Assembly (NCBI GenBank): GCA_030077755.1
Contig: JAQJZZ010000010.1
Span: 4,030,001 to 4,094,000 of the forward strand
Origin: Filosporella fistucella
Lineage: Eukaryota; Ascomycota; Leotiomycetes; Helotiales
Reading direction: 5' to 3'
DNA length: 64,000 nt
Positions 21,946 through 35,214 of this stretch are shown here, in pieces; within the stretch, counting starts at the first letter, position 1, and every line of letters starts with the position of its first letter. A program made the translations under genes and the position numbers. A model generated the notes under the pieces. It ran no database searches and was not told the DNA's origin. It saw only the letters and a program-made list of their open reading frames with translations.

Positions 21946-24900
21946 TTACAAAGGCTTGCCTCCGATGAAGTCGGACCATCTTCGAACCTCGCCTGGGATA
22001 CCTTCCTTTCTAGGTAGTTTCTCATTCATGCAACGGGCAAATAACTCAGCAGTCTTGGTAATGTCAGTCTGAATACTTCATTGAAATAGAGATGGGATCC
22101 TTACCTTGGGCTCCATAAAGAGAGGGACACCAAAATCAACAGCGTTTCGGCGCATGACATAGTCGACATCGAGAACAGTCTTTCCACGAGATTGGGCCAA
22201 GTTAAAAACACCGCGAATATCATATTTCTGGAACACTTCTCTCAGAGCTCGCTTATCCTCGGTGGGAAATTCGATAACCTCAACGGTTACATTGTTCTTC
22301 GCGGTTGACTCAAGGAACTCCTTCACCTCGGGCTCCGCAGCATATAGTTTGTATCCAAGAGGGGAGAGATAATCGACGATGGCAGCGAGCACAGGCTTGG
22401 TGATGTCACCTCCGAAGAGAAGACCCTCTCCTGGCTCTGGCATGCGGAAGTTCATGGTAGATTGAAGAGAAGCCCAGTAAGCCTCAACTAGATCCTTTCC
22501 GAAACATGCGATTTCACCAGTGCTAGACATTTCAACGCCCAAGAACGGGTCAGCACCTGCGAGACGAGTCCAGGAAAATTGAGGAACTTTGGTCGCGAGG
22601 TAATCACGCTTGACAGCCATAAGATCGACTGGCTCAGGGACATCAGTATCGACAAGGGCTTTGGTGGCAACATCAATGAAGTTGAGACCAAGAACCTTGG
22701 AAACAAATGGAAATGAGCGAGAAGCACGCAAGTTACACTCGATGACTTTCAATGCGGGAAGGCCGCCCTCTGGGTCATCAGCCTTGATAATTTGCATATT
22801 GAAGGGCCCAGTGATGCTCCAGGCCTTGGCAACCTTGACAGCGATTTCCTTAACACGGTCCATTGTGGTTTGATCCAGAGAAGCGGGGGGTAGAACAAGA
22901 GTAGCATCACCAGAGTGAACACCGGCTTGCTCAACGTGTTCACTAACAGCGTGGACAATGAGTTTCCCTTTTGAAGCCACGGCATCAACATCAATTTCCT
23001 GGGCACCTTCGATGAATTTGGTGATAACGACAGGGTGATCAGGTGACACGTCACTTGCAGCCTCGAGTTTATCCTTGAGCTCGTCCTTGCTGCGAATGAC
23101 GGTCATAGCAGCACCAGAAAGTACGTAACTTGGTCGGACCAAGACTGGATAGCTAACTTCTTCCGCAAATTTCTCGGCTTCAGCGACAGAAGTTAATTCT
23201 TTCCAGGCAGGTTGGTCAACGCCTATGCTGTCCAAAATCCCAGAGAACTTTTGTCGATCCTCAGCTTTGTCGATATCTTTGGGGTCAGTACCCAGGATCT
23301 TAGCGTGGCCAGTTTCCTGGAGTCGTAGGGCAATGTTCTGTGGAAGTTGCCTATTCACAAGTCAGTACAATTCTCACCATACATTGAGCCAGCGAAATCG
23401 TAACAGACTTACCCTCCCACGCTCACCACAACTCCGCTGGCACTTTCGAGGTCATATATGTCCATTACGCGCTGGTGTAATAATCAGTATTTCGTAATTT
23501 GGGTGCAAGCGTCATGTGGGACATTCAACATACCTCATAGGACAATTCTTCGAAGTAGAGCTTATCAGCGGTATCGAAATCCGTGCTATAAGTTTCCGGG
23601 TTATACTTGGATTATGTCAGTCTCACGCCCCGTTCAAATAGAGAGTCATATTTACATTGATCATGACAGTCTTCTTGCCCATCTCCTTGAGAGCAAGTGT
23701 TGCACTGACAGCACACCAGTCGAACTCTACAGAAGAGCCGATTCTGTAAACACCGGATCCGAGGATGATAATTCCGTGGTCATCAAACGAAACATCATGG
23801 GAAGTTGCATTATATGTCGTGTAGAGGTAGTTCGTGCTGCAACAAATTAGAAAAGTGCGGGACGAAAGCTGGAATTACATACTCAGCTGGGAACTCGGCA
23901 GCAAGAGTATCAATCTTCTTGACGAAAGGAGTAATTCCAAAGTTCTTGCGGCGGGCTCTGACCTCATCCTCGGTGCTTCCAACAGCCTTTGCAATTTGAC
24001 GGTCGGAGAATCCCATTTTCTTTGCCTTCATCATGAGTTCCTTCTTGATGCCGAAAAGGCTTCCTATGTCTTCCATCTGATGAGTGCAGTCAACAATATT
24101 TTGCAACTTGTACAAGAACCATTTGTCAATTTTACTCAATTCGTGAATACGGTCGACGGTGTAGCCTTCATGAAGCATAGCCTGTCCAACAGCCAGCCAT
24201 CTACGATCAGTTGGGTTTGCAAGTTCATAATCAAGATCATCAAATTTATCGCCTTGGAAGCCAATGAAGCGTGGGTCGACTTGACGGATTGCCTTTTGAA
24301 TGGATTCTTCGAAAGTTCGACCAATGGCCATGACCTCTCCAACTGATTTCATGGCGCTGCCGATGTCTCGCTTAACGTGTTGGAACTTGGCGAGATCCCA
24401 TCGAGGAATTTTAGTAACGACATAATCCAACGAAGGCTCGAAGTTTGCTGTGGTTGTTTTGGTGACAGCATTTGGCAATTCGGGAAGAGTATGGCTGAAG
24501 AAAGTTAGCATTAAATCATCCAGTTGGGGCAGTTTTGGTACCCAAGCCCAATCTTCGCGGCAGTATAAGCAAGAGGATAACCGGTGGCTTTAGAAGCAAG
24601 AGCAGATGAACGAGAAAGACGTGCATTGACCTCGATAACACGATAGTCAAGTCCATCTGGTTGCAACGCGTATTGAACATTGCATTCGCCTACAACGCCC
24701 AGATGGCGAACGATCTTGATGGCAGCGGAACGAAGCATGTGATATTCCTCGTCGCTCAGAGTCTGACTGGGAGCCACAACGATAGAATCACCAGTATGAA
24801 TACCCAAAGGATCAAAATTCTCCATGTTGCACACAGTAACTTTAAAGAAATTAGCATGGAATAGAAAGCTGAAGACAAGTAGTTATTCGTGACAGATTTC

Positions 24901-25976
24901 AGGGCAAAAGTTCAACGTACTGCAATTGTTCGACGCATCTCTGACCACTTCATACTCAACCTCTTTCCAACCCTTGAGAGATTTCTCAACCAAGATTTGT
25001 GGGGATAGAGTAAGAGATCTTGCGGACATGTTGCGGAGCTCTTCCTCGTTATTGGCGAAGCCGGAACCGAGACCACCAAGAGCATAAGCAGCTCGGACAA
25101 TGATGGGGTAACCGATGCCTCTGGCAGCTTCCAATGCTTCATCCACAGTACCTACAGCGATTGACTGGGCGATCGGGATATTGATTTCACCAAGGGCCTT
25201 AGCAAAAAGATCCCTGTCCTCGCTGGTCTCAAGCGTCTTGATGGAAGTCCCGAGAACTTTTACTCCATATCGCTCAAAGATTCCCATACGCTCCATCTGG
25301 ACACCAAGATTCAAAGCCGTCTGACCACCAAAGGTGAGAAAGATACCATCTGGTCTTTCTCTCTCAATGACATATGTGACATACTCCGGCGTAACTGGAA
25401 GGTAGTAAACTTCATCAGAGAGGACATGGGCAGTTTGAATTGTAGCGATATTGGGGTTGATGAGCACAGAAGCCACACCGGCCTCTTTCAAGGCCTTCAA
25501 AGCCTGCGAGCCTGTGGAGAAGGCGTGTTAGCAAGAAAGTTCAATGATGTTGTACTATCATCTCTCGGTACAACGCATGGACCACAAATCCTCCGAAGAT
25601 ATACTTTGCATGACTCATATGGTGAAAGGAGAGGTATCAAGTACGAACCTGAATAATCAAATTCTCCAGCTTGACCAATGCTCAGACCACCACTGCCAAT
25701 GACCAAGACCTTTTTGACATTGACAGGATTTGCAGCTCCCTTTATAACTCCGCTCTTCAGGTATGCTTCGGCATTTGGAGCGGTCTGTGATTGGTTTCGG
25801 ACGGCAGAAGAGCTCGAGAACAGGCGGATATATGAGGCACTCTTGCCAATTGGAGCTTTGGCCTTTGCATAGAGGCATCGAGAACTCGCTCGAGTGGTGA
25901 AGGTCCTGCTGGCAGGTGTTCTACACTGGCGAAGGAGAGACGAAGTTCGGCCAGCAAATTTGGTGGATAGAGCCAT
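21946..25976 (-). CDS. CPA2: arginine-specific carbamoyl-phosphate synthase, large subunit, mitochondrial
   Basis: Nine exons (25976-25649, 25511-24921, 24839-24542, 24494-23883, 23836-23656, 23605-23534, 23471-23413, 23350-22105, 22053-21946) give 1164 residues. The N-terminus from [20 protein letters not shown] is basic and Ser/Arg-rich, a typical mitochondrial presequence. The mature part has the duplicated CPSase architecture: [23 protein letters not shown] opens the carboxyphosphate half, and [20 protein letters not shown] opens the carbamate half, each with an ATP-grasp domain, for example [20 protein letters not shown] and [19 protein letters not shown]-terminal MGS-like regulatory domain follows. 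It makes carbamoyl phosphate for citrulline synthesis using ammonia supplied by the small glutaminase subunit, encoded elsewhere. No aspartate transcarbamylase or CAD-type fusion is present, supporting the arginine-specific form. Three of eight introns end in AAG. An in-frame ATG also exists at 25997. Confidence 0.96.
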
Positions 25977-27493
25977 TGTTGGATGGTGTAGCTTCAACTG
26001 AAGGTGAAAATACTCAACGAAGCTACTGCCACTTTTTCAGGCTTCTTCAACTCCCTGGAGGTAGTAGAAACGTTGTTGGGGCTGAGGTGTGTTTTGTCGT
26101 TTGGGTTATCTAAAATTGATTGCAGGCGGTCTAGAGAAAAATAGCTTTTGATAAGGAATTGACTATAAAGTTTTATTCCTGGAGCTTGCTTGGTTCGAAG
26201 TCACGCAGCATTGTCGAAGAGATGGGAAGATTGATGCAGTGGGAAGGTAGAATGATGCTGATGTTCAAAGTAGTCTTGAATTTCAATTCAGGAAGAGGAG
26301 TCAAACTGTGAGCAAGCAGTTTTTTTCTGCCGCCTCTTTAGCGGGGCTGTGAAGCGATTTTCGAATCGGCCGGTCGCTTTTTGTCGTCTCATGACAATAA
26401 ATCCTGGAGGGCACGCCTTGCAGCGGAAACTACCTGCATTGACCTACACACAAGCTGCGTCTTTAGTGGAGAGAAAACGCAGGCCGAATGAAATATTCGT
26501 GCTTTTCACTCCCGCATGTTTGTGGATGGCTAAAGGAAGAATCTGCTTGGGCGGAGAGCCTTGATCTCTCGCAGACTTTTGCTTCTTGCATGTCAGCAAC
26601 AGAGTGGAGTGGGGTAACAGAAAACCCTGCTCTGGTCCCTCGCTGAGATAGTCGTACTCCAGTCATATCAGAAATAATATCAAGTCGTAGAAGCCATGCT
26701 GCTACAATCAGGCAATTGAGCTTAATGATGTGCGAACCTTATCATTCCATTGTATCGCCGATACGACTTCACTCGTGAAGGGTATCTTAAATAAACTACA
26801 TCACTGTTCTTGTTCTTGCAATACAAACGATGAGAAGACAAAATCAATTATATGAGCGAGCGAGAGATCTACATTTTGTCCCCGATGACAATAATCGGGA
26901 AGAGATTTCACAACATGGTGCCCTGCTGCGAGCACCTCATACTCGAGGAAAGGGGCACAAACGTCCACGTGCTTTCATACGCTAGGTATTCTAGGTACAC
27001 CATTTTGCCTACCAAGGGACTTCTCATCTTGACCCGCGTTCTTATGTAGTCATTTCTCCTGTCCAGAGCTTCACATGTGATGTGTAAAATTTGATGATAT
27101 TGGCCAGAGTTGTTGCGTCTGTGCAAATATTCGTTAAAAGAAGGACACGTAAATCCTGAGTGAGACGTACGAGGCAGGACCCATTGCGATATTCATTTAT
27201 GAATTCTGCCTGCCCAGATGCACGGAGAATTCCTAAACCGATGCTGCCAGTGCAATTTTTTCATTGAAAGCAAAATCAAATTGCTGATGTGTAAAATTGG
27301 TATTATGTGCGAAGGTGGCTTCATCAATAGCCTCAATCCATCGCAATGCTGCAAGTCCTTTTTTACTTCCCTACGCCAAGAAATGCTCCAATGTGCACCA
27401 CCCAGATATCTAAAATAATCATTTCACGTTCATCAATTCCATCGTATCACCTCGGCCCTATATCCGCGAGGATCAAGCTAGCATAGAAGACTT
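25977..27493. other. intergenic between CPA2 promoter and NPL4 3' end
   Basis: About 1.5 kb containing the CPA2 promoter and NPL4 3' flank. Short open frames on both strands lack protein-like composition. No repeat or RNA gene is recognised. Confidence 0.45.
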
Positions 27494-29571
27494 TCAATCT
27501 AGCCTTACCCCGCCAACCCTCTTAGCAAGACGCTCGGTGTTGAGGCCATCACCGTCATCGGGCGATGGTCTTTTGGGGGGTCTCTCACCGGTCGTTTGTA
27601 ATATTGTGAGCAACGTAGCCCAACCAGGGGTGGACAACAATTGATAACCATCAGCGAGATCGTGCTTCGTTGCCACCCGACAAAGCAGAGCCTCTTCTTC
27701 CTATTGAAAAGTCAGCAAAACAGAAGCATACAGTGAGCATCATTGAAGGCTTACCTTGCTCAGAATTCCAACGCCGTGGAGGAAGCAAAGGAGGTGAAAA
27801 TCGGAAACAGCTTGGATCCCTTCGCCTGTCTTCTTCAACTCACCATTCTTATCAATTCCGAGGCGATCTGACACGTTTTTGAGTTCCTGATCTATGCCGA
27901 GGACAGCACGGTTCTCAATTGGAAAGCCTGGTGCCTGTGCTGTGAACATAGACTTTGGGTCACTCGGAAAACCGTGGGTTAGAGTCACAAGAAGGTATTC
28001 CACTGGGAACGAGGGTTTGGCGTTTTCTTGTACACTTGCACCATATTCGTTAATTCGTCTGTAGAATACTTCAGGAATGTATCGTGTCTTGCTTTCGGAC
28101 CCATCGTCTTCTTCCTCGGTACGAACAAGCATGACTGAGGGGTCTGCGCAGGGCTCAACGATGTCTGCTCGGACCATTTCCACTGCCGTATTGGAAACCT
28201 GGTATGCAGATATTGCAATTTGACCTGTCTCATCTCCAGAGACCACACAAGTAACGAAATTGGAACCAAATTTCCCTGTGTCGCTCCATTTTGTTGGCTT
28301 CGGGTGCTGTGCTTGCAACCGGGCGGAAAAGGCGATCTCCAAAGATGAAAGGTAGTATGAGTCAATGTGTCTCTTGCAGATGACAGTGCCGTCCCCAGCA
28401 CCGGCATCGACCAGGTCAGTCCAGATCACTCCGACTTTTTGCAACCCACATAGTCTCGCTACTTCATCGATTTCCCTTTCATTTTCCCATTCATTCAATG
28501 TGACTCCGTCAAATTCGTCCACTTGGGGGGGTTCATAAATGGCTTCCACGACAGCTTTGATTCCCAATGGCACTTCTCTGTATTCTTCATATCTGCCATA
28601 GAGATAACCCATTCGCTGAGCCCCAGAAATTCGCCAAAAGTTGAGGAGGTTTTCGATAAGGCCCGGATTTGCGAATTCAACATGATCAACCATACGAAAG
28701 GATTGTGGCTGTAAGGTAATGGCGCTGGGCTGGCATTTAGTGCAAATGCCTTCCGGCCATTGCGGATGTCCCGATGGACAATCTCTTTTGACTCGGTAGT
28801 ATGGCTCTGTCAGAGGTGGCATAAAAGAAGCCCCAAGTTCCGGTTTATTAGTTGCCGAATTGATCTTTCGCAAGTAGGAATGAAAAGAGAGGTTCTTGAT
28901 CTTCTTCTCTGCTAAATACTCTGCATTAAACGGTTCCATTGGCATGCAATAATCACACATGCCCTTTTCCCCATGTCTGCACATCTTGACATCACGCTTC
29001 CTCGGGATTTTCCCAGTCAACTTATCTAACCTATCGTCGACTGGAGCCTGTTTAACAACCTCCCAAGGATTCTTGATCTTCTCGGAGGGGGAAGTGACTG
29101 GTAAAGGATCGATAGGAATGTCCTCGTTAGGCAGAACTGCGTGGCCGTTCAGTCGATTTGTCGAGGTTGTGATAGACGAGGTGGAATCTGAGGCATCGTA
29201 GGAGTTTCCGTTTGAGAGTGCATCTACATGTTTGTAGCTGATAAATACAAGGTCACCGTGGCTGCATAGAGAGATCAGTGGACGTCCTCGTCTTCCTCGA
29301 TGAAGGCCTCACCTCAACCCGATCTGTGAGACCTTGTGCCTGGAAATTTCCTTAAGAAGCTTTACTTCTCCACCTGCAGGTTGATTTGAGAGAGTGAGGG
29401 TATTGCCATCAACAGTTGAGGGTAAAACTGCTAGAAGCTTTAGAAAGTTAGGGATAGAAGTAAAGTTTCAGGGCAAAGTGAGCTTACCTTCTGACCAAGA
29501 CGCGCAAATGTATCCGTGGGTTCAACAGTTACACGCACCATGCCATCGGGACCTCGAAATCTGAGAAGCAT
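27494..29571 (-). CDS. NPL4: ubiquitin-recruiting ERAD factor Npl4
   Basis: Four exons (29571-29488, 29437-29313, 29261-27755, 27700-27494) give 640 residues. The N-terminal ubiquitin-like domain ([14 protein letters not shown] through [10 protein letters not shown]) is followed by an acidic linker and the Npl4 zinc-finger segment [19 protein letters not shown]. The large MPN-like NPL4 domain includes [20 protein letters not shown] and [20 protein letters not shown]. The end is [11 protein letters not shown]. Npl4 with Ufd1 recruits polyubiquitinated substrates to Cdc48/p97 for ER-associated degradation and other extraction reactions. The first intron uses an AAAG acceptor that keeps the frame with [12 protein letters not shown] donor-like GTAAGG lies within the last codons, so a longer C-terminus cannot be excluded. 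It is divergent from SEC66, another ER-linked gene. Confidence 0.95.
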
Positions 29572-30158
29572 AGTGGTGTCTTGTTCAAAGTGCTGTACCC
29601 GTGTGGGATGGCTCGAAAGAAACACGAAGATAGTGCAGAAAGAGGGTTTTATTATTCTTCTGGGTGAATAGCGATGAATGTGGATGTAAAGTTGAAGAGA
29701 TTGAGAAGTCGAGACAAGAGAGGGGCAAAGATGAGGCAGGCTGCGGAAGTGAAAAGAAGCTACAGGAGCTGGAGGAGCTCAAGGTCAGGTAGCCAGATTC
29801 GCGTGTTATTCGACAGCACCTCTCATTGATGGTTCGTCATACGGTGCCGCCTGGCCTGTGAAGGTTAGCTCCGGGTGGGACAAGGTGTACCTACCTACTC
29901 CGTACCTTGTACTTGTGGCATGGAGGTAAGTGTGGCGTGGGGCTTGAAATTCGGCCAGTGAATTAAGGTTAGCTGGCCTTATGAGAACAGTTGGAACATT
30001 TACTTGAGAACACATTCTTTTGCAACACGCCCAGTTTGGTTCACCAAACTCCCTGAATTTTTTAGCAAGGAAATAATTGCCGATACTGCCTACCCTCAGC
30101 ATCTGTGGCTCTGGACATCCTGGTTATACAGTACTTGAAAGACATTCTTTTCATCACC
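29572..30158. promoter_or_regulatory. divergent promoter region, NPL4 / SEC66
   Basis: The 587 bases between the two start codons hold both promoters. The NPL4-proximal part on the minus strand is CT-rich (TCTCTTGTCTCG-like), a common feature near fungal transcription starts. No specific factor site is assigned. Confidence 0.5.
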
Positions 30159-30971
30159 ATGTTTGAAATCGACTGGCTGGGGCTTCTACTCCCTCTTGCG
30201 TATGTTACCGTTCTTGTGGGGTCACTGGCAACATTCTCTTCAGTTTACAGGAAGCGGAAAGCAGGTCAGCATATTCCAGTATTGAGTGTTGCTCCTTTAC
30301 TGACTGCGGGTAGCGCAATCCGCGACTCTGGCGCCATGGTTCCCCCCACATTTGCAGCGGAACCTCTATCTTTCACTTCTTCATCTCGAGCCATCGGAGG
30401 GACAAGAGAAGGCGATCAATGTGCCGGATAGCGTTCTGCGTGCGGCGCTGTTGAAGAGAGCTGTCGAAGATATCCACCGAATTATTCAGATCAGAACTGC
30501 GAAACAAGCTTGCAGTACACTACTGCAACGTGGAAGCGTGGGTGATGATCTTTGGCAGCGATTTTTGAGAGCAGAAAAGGAGATGGAGGAAGAGTTGCGG
30601 GATGTGGTCACAGAGGTTGGCATTTCCTTAAATTTGTTACAACACTTGTTAATTTGTCCCAGGCGAACGCTCTCACTCCAAATTGGGGTCAAACCATATT
30701 TCAGTCGGCAAATGAAATCGCTGCAAACACTCTTTTCCGAGCGAGACTGGATGAGATTCAATCCCAGGCTGAGTTTGAAAAGGCTTGGTGGGAGAAGAGA
30801 AGGGCATCTATCCAATCCGAATTCATGAAAGAGCTTGATGGGCCATCGGCAGCTGGTGTTAAATCTCCACCCAGCAAGACCGGCAGTGATGAAGATGCTA
30901 TTATGGTTGAGGGCGGTGGTCCGGCGGTTTCTGATAAAGGAAGCATTCGAAAGAAGAAAGGGAAGAAGTAA
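30159..30971 (+). CDS. SEC66: Sec63 complex subunit Sec66 (Sec71)
   Basis: Three exons (30159-30264, 30314-30615, 30663-30971) give 238 residues. A single N-terminal membrane segment (FEIDWLGLLLPLAYVTVLVG and following hydrophobics, residues about 2-27) precedes the soluble domain. Splicing restores RKRKAAQSATLAPWFPPHLQ and later RDVVTEANALTPNWGQTIFQ, both typical of fungal Sec66. Other conserved blocks are VPDSVLRAALLKRAVEDIHR and QRGSVGDDLWQRF. The C-terminus is lysine-rich (IRKKKGKK). The protein is a subunit of the Sec62/Sec63 complex for post-translational import into the ER. Donors GTCAGC and GTTGGC are non-canonical beyond GT, but the frame supports them. Confidence 0.93.
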
Positions 30972-31784
30972 ATTCTCGTCGGCAGCGGTGGTCTTTGAAG
31001 TTGTGCATTACAGGTTTGATTCTCGGTGTCATATATGGACGGCGTTCAGGGAGCATGGGAATCTGAGAAATCCTTCTGTATAGTACGCAGAGAAACAAAA
31101 CGATTCAAAATCAACCTATTATCGCCATCTCTATATTGGTTGGTCTTGCCTGCAAGAGAACCTCCTTCGATACTGATTTCTCATACTAAGATAACGCAGT
31201 GTCGGCTCTCGATAGGGAGAATTTAGAATTGCTATGTTTATATTTAATGTTCAGGAATCTGGAAACCTAGTGGCTCTCGTGTCTGAATCTGAAATGAGCT
31301 GTCTGTGATTGTCCTCCGTCTTGTCAAATCAAGTCATCTCAACCCCTCTCGGAACTGTGTTCATATTCACTTCCTTTATGAAATAGGTTCTGATGTCTTT
31401 CAAGGACGTGAACCTAGCCTCGAGAATATTTATTTCAAAGAAACAATAATCTAAGAATAGACTTCTTTGCACTCACTGCCGGGCCCCAATATACACAAAG
31501 AGTGTCAGCTGCCTTGGTCAAAGAGACGAAGTTCACAAAGCGAGTGAACATCCATACAAGAAGCCCCGACCAGTCGTGAGATATCTTCAAGTGTTTAGTA
31601 TTCTTTTAGGTCCTCGTAATAATATTTCACATCATCGAACTATCTACAAGCTGCTGGCAGCTATTGAAACACGCATATCCCACTCCTTGATCTGTTCATT
31701 CTTGAATACATAATCTCTGAATTTCCTTCATCGAATTATCGTAGGCAGAAGTTGTCGAAATATCCAAAGAGCCACCAATAGACA
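30972..31784. other. intergenic between SEC66 and small hypothetical gene
   Basis: About 0.8 kb with SEC66 3' flank and the promoter of the next gene. Only short open frames; nothing recognised. Confidence 0.45.
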
Positions 31785-32308
31785 ATGGAGTCCTCGTTAC
31801 AAGCACGCAACCCTGCCTTCCACGCAAAGATTTCTCAAATGGCCCTGCCTTTAGCACCACTCGTTCGGCTCACAACTGGAGAAGTTCACCCTGCGTTTCC
31901 CTCAACCCTTCTCAGCTTCTGGTTATTAACTTCCGAGCAATGCGATGAGCTAGCACACTTCTACGTACGTCAACATTTGCCCTATGTTTGTCACAAATAA
32001 CAGAATCGAGCAGCTTCCGAATTGTTTCGAAGCTGCTCGCCTTTCTGTCTAAACCTTTTGCCTCCGTGCTAATATTTTTATAGCATCAAAGGACTCCCTG
32101 CATTTATACGAGGCATTACCCTTGTCCGATAGCATGGCGAACAGATGCCACACTAGAAGAGAAAAGACGCCGAATTGGGCGGTTCATAGGTTTGCGAGGA
32201 TGCTCAAGCCCGCCGCCAGTTAGAAGTGAAGAAGAGATTCTGCGCGAGTTGAGAAGGGCAAGGCAGGCGGATGACGAGAAGGAGATGATGAAGAGAAAGA
32301 TGAGATGA
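31785..32308 (+). CDS. small hypothetical protein, 134 residues
   Basis: Two exons, 31785-31964 and 32084-32308, joined across a 119-base intron with a GTACGT donor, a CTAAT branch and a TTTATAG acceptor in phase 0. The protein starts MESSLQARNPAFHAKISQMA, continues with VRLTTGEVHPAFPSTLLSFW, and after the junction reads HQRTPCIYTRHYPCPIAW, ending in a highly basic, charged helix. There is no signal peptide or membrane segment. I believe similar short proteins exist in other filamentous ascomycetes but cannot name a family or function. The smooth frame through the splice supports a real gene. It converges on ORC3 with 157 bases between the stops. Confidence 0.65.
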
Positions 32309-32465
32309 TATTAGAAGGAGATGGACTGAAATGTTTGATAAGTTAAGTATATTGAAAAGCTTCGCCTATTCGTAGGGTTCGTGATATTGTAGCACGTAGA
32401 GGAGTGATAGAGTTGCTCTATATTGTTTCAATTACTCGACACCTATGTAGCATCCATTATCATCA

Positions 32466-34913
32466 TCAGAGTCCCTTCCACAGCACTTTTGCCAAGTGAT
32501 CTACTTTCTTTTTGCTCTGCTTTACCATTCCCAGCGACTTCAAATCCGCCAGAGCCCTGTAGAACATGACTAAGGCATCTCTTTCATCTAATTTGTCCTC
32601 ATCCCCTTCTCCGACCATTTCGTAGAATGCTTGCCAAAGATCGAAAATATTGACCAACGATCCTGTTTCCAAATACATCTGATATAGAGTGGCGGTAGCT
32701 GGATGGGTAGATGAGAGACCTTCCACAGGCTCACAGCATTTGCAAGCCAAGTAATCATATGGCCGAGAGAGTGCACGTTCAATAGCCGCACGAGGCCGTG
32801 GCGTGAAAACATCACGGTATGGTGATGCCGAATTGTAGATCCAAGTCTCGCTCAAAAAAATGTCTTGGGGCTTGTGTATCAGAAAATATTCCTTCATGAT
32901 TTCAGACAGCTTGTCTACTAAACAGGTAAACTTTTTGTCTTGGTCCGTGAGTTTTGACTCTGCATAGCTTAACTGGACTCTTTGAGCAATTACTGTAGTG
33001 CGTATTCCGTTGCTATGAATAGTGTAACTGCTCCGAACAGGAACTCCGGATCTGGAAGCTTCTTCTGCAAGACCAGAAGCTTGCGCTTGGAGATCATCAA
33101 GCTCTTGCAGAAAGTCGATGTCGTCTTTTGCCCAACCAGCAAGATCCATTTCGACTGAGCCTTGCTCTATCGATCCTGTGAGTGTCTTTATAAATACCAC
33201 TACCTCCTCTGGCATCATCCGCTTGAGAGATTCGAGGGTTCGTGTGACAATATTAGATTCGCTCAGAAGTCCGTCAAAAGCGGCTACATAGAGCGCAATT
33301 TTTGAAACCGGCTCCGGTGACACGCATGCCAGCACGTGCATGACACGCAAGATACGAATGATTGATGCAGCTCGATATGCTCGAGACTGCTGAACCTCTC
33401 CTAGAAGTGCATCATTGTCATTCTCAAGTAGTTTTCTTGCGCCTGTTAAATCTCCCGACTCTAAACGGGCTTCGACCAATTTTCTATATGAGGGAAGTGT
33501 TCTGATCGCTTCATAATGCTGAGGACTCAGAATCTGAGAAAGAAGCTTCGAGTCTTCTAAAAGCAGAATGCTCAATGCGTCTGCGTAGAAGTGGCACATA
33601 TATGCGTACTATGCTGGTAGTCAGAACGAAATGTCACATGGATCGAAGAGCTACATTTTAGGTACCTTCAGTGCAGCTACAAATGATTGTACGATGTGCG
33701 CGTGGTCTTCCTGTCTCTCCATCAAAGCCGAGATAAGTGCCGTCCCTATCAGGAGCAGGGCTTCTGAGCCGGCTACCGCTTTTTGAAAAATCCTCTCCAG
33801 CAATGAATCTGCTTGCTCGACATCAAACTGAACACCATGAAGGCATCTACTCGCGGATCTCGAAAGCCTCTCATGGAAGAGATCAACTGACGTCGCTATG
33901 CCAAAAAACAGTACGAAAGGTATCCGATCTCTCCAGGAGCTGTCAAAAGGTCAATATAGCTCCAACTAGAATGTGTTTGAAACAAACCAAAACAAGTTAA
34001 TCAAATCTGCAATTAGTTTAGTGTCAAATCCTTCAGTATCCTGGAAGGCAACGATAACAGCATCGCTACCGTGTTTTCTGACGAAGTTGTGAAGTATCTT
34101 TAGATCGTAGCTGAGCAATTTCCGTCCCTATGAGGTCAGTATCAGAGGCATCAAATAGTGGACTACTTACATTCTCCACTAGAAGCGACTCATCCTCGTG
34201 GTGTATATTACTCCTCTGATTCGTTGCATCCCGAACGAGTTTCTTCAATATGGCTTTCAAGTTGGGTGCATCACCAGATCGCAGTAACACGACAGTATTT
34301 CCAGATTCTGCCTGTAATCGAGCAGATAACTGAGAAAATACGAGCCCTTGCGACGTGGTATTGGAGCCAGTCACAATAAATCCAGTTGGGAGTAGATTAT
34401 CGTCTCTGTAGCACGTTACCAGATGTCCAATCCGAGTGTATACCTGAATGTACTCTAATTGCTTTACACTATCCACAAAGCCTGATACAGCATTCAATAT
34501 GTCTTCATTTGCATCATCTAATATTGACTGCAATACAAGTTAGCTGAATGAGTTTGTCCAGCATGTTAGTTACTACCTGTACTCGAGCCTCTGTAGCCAT
34601 CCACGTCCGTTGATATAATTTTTGACGGATTGCCACGCATTGAGGACTCTCCAAACCATTTAACAAAGGTCCGAAAGAAAATTGATAGCCCACTTTTTCC
34701 GTTTTGGCGATCAAGTCTTGACACTTATATTCAGCTGTTTTCCGCTTTTTGGATGGACGGGAAGATGGCTCTTCAGCGTCGTGAATTGGAAGGTATAGGT
34801 ATGAGGGCAACATGAAAGTCAGCTGTGTGAATCAGAGATGGATCTGTTGTTCATACTTGATGTTCAGAGGTATCGAGGCCTGTAAAGCTCTCTTCATCTG
34901 CATGGCCCGACAT
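32466..34913 (-). CDS. ORC3: origin recognition complex subunit 3
   Basis: Six exons (34913-34857, 34822-34577, 34527-34171, 34127-33988, 33939-33666, 33608-32466) give 738 residues. Diagnostic Orc3 segments are VTGSNTTSQGLVFSQLSARL (AAA-like region), DAVIVAFQDTEGFD (degenerate Walker B area), SWRDRIPFVLFFGIATSVDL, KYAYMCHFYADALSILL, and the winged-helix-like C-terminus with PRAAIERALSRPYDYLACKC. Orc3 is a core, non-ATPase-active subunit of the complex that marks replication origins. The C-terminal assignment is strong. The first exon is uncertain: the model needs an intron of only 35 bases (34856-34823 inclusive is 34), and translation from an ATG at 34813 is an alternative. It shares a 301-base promoter with the divergent PPR gene. 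Confidence 0.92.
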
Positions 34914-35214
34914 TGGTGTTGACAAGTCTACAATCTTGATGAGCGATATGGGCAAGACCGAATCGAATTTGATTTATTTGGAAGCGCAGTGCAGTTCAAC
35001 AATATAGGAATTCTTCGCAGATCAAGGTGTCGGTATCCATTACCATCTTATGTTCTCACGCATGTTGGGTATGGAGGAGTTGTTCAAATCAAAGTGGAGC
35101 GAGTCATTGGCTCTTGAACTTTGGTTTTGGAAGACGCGCCGCCAAACGCGGTTTACCGTCATCGCCGAAAAAAAAGGTTTGGCATATCCAAACCGCCATT
35201 CAACATCAACACTT
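34914..35214. promoter_or_regulatory. short divergent promoter, ORC3 / mitochondrial PPR-like gene
   Basis: Only 301 bases separate the two start codons, so the promoters must be compact or shared. A frame from 35050 leads in frame into the PPR gene but reads through non-conserved sequence before the presequence. Confidence 0.5.
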
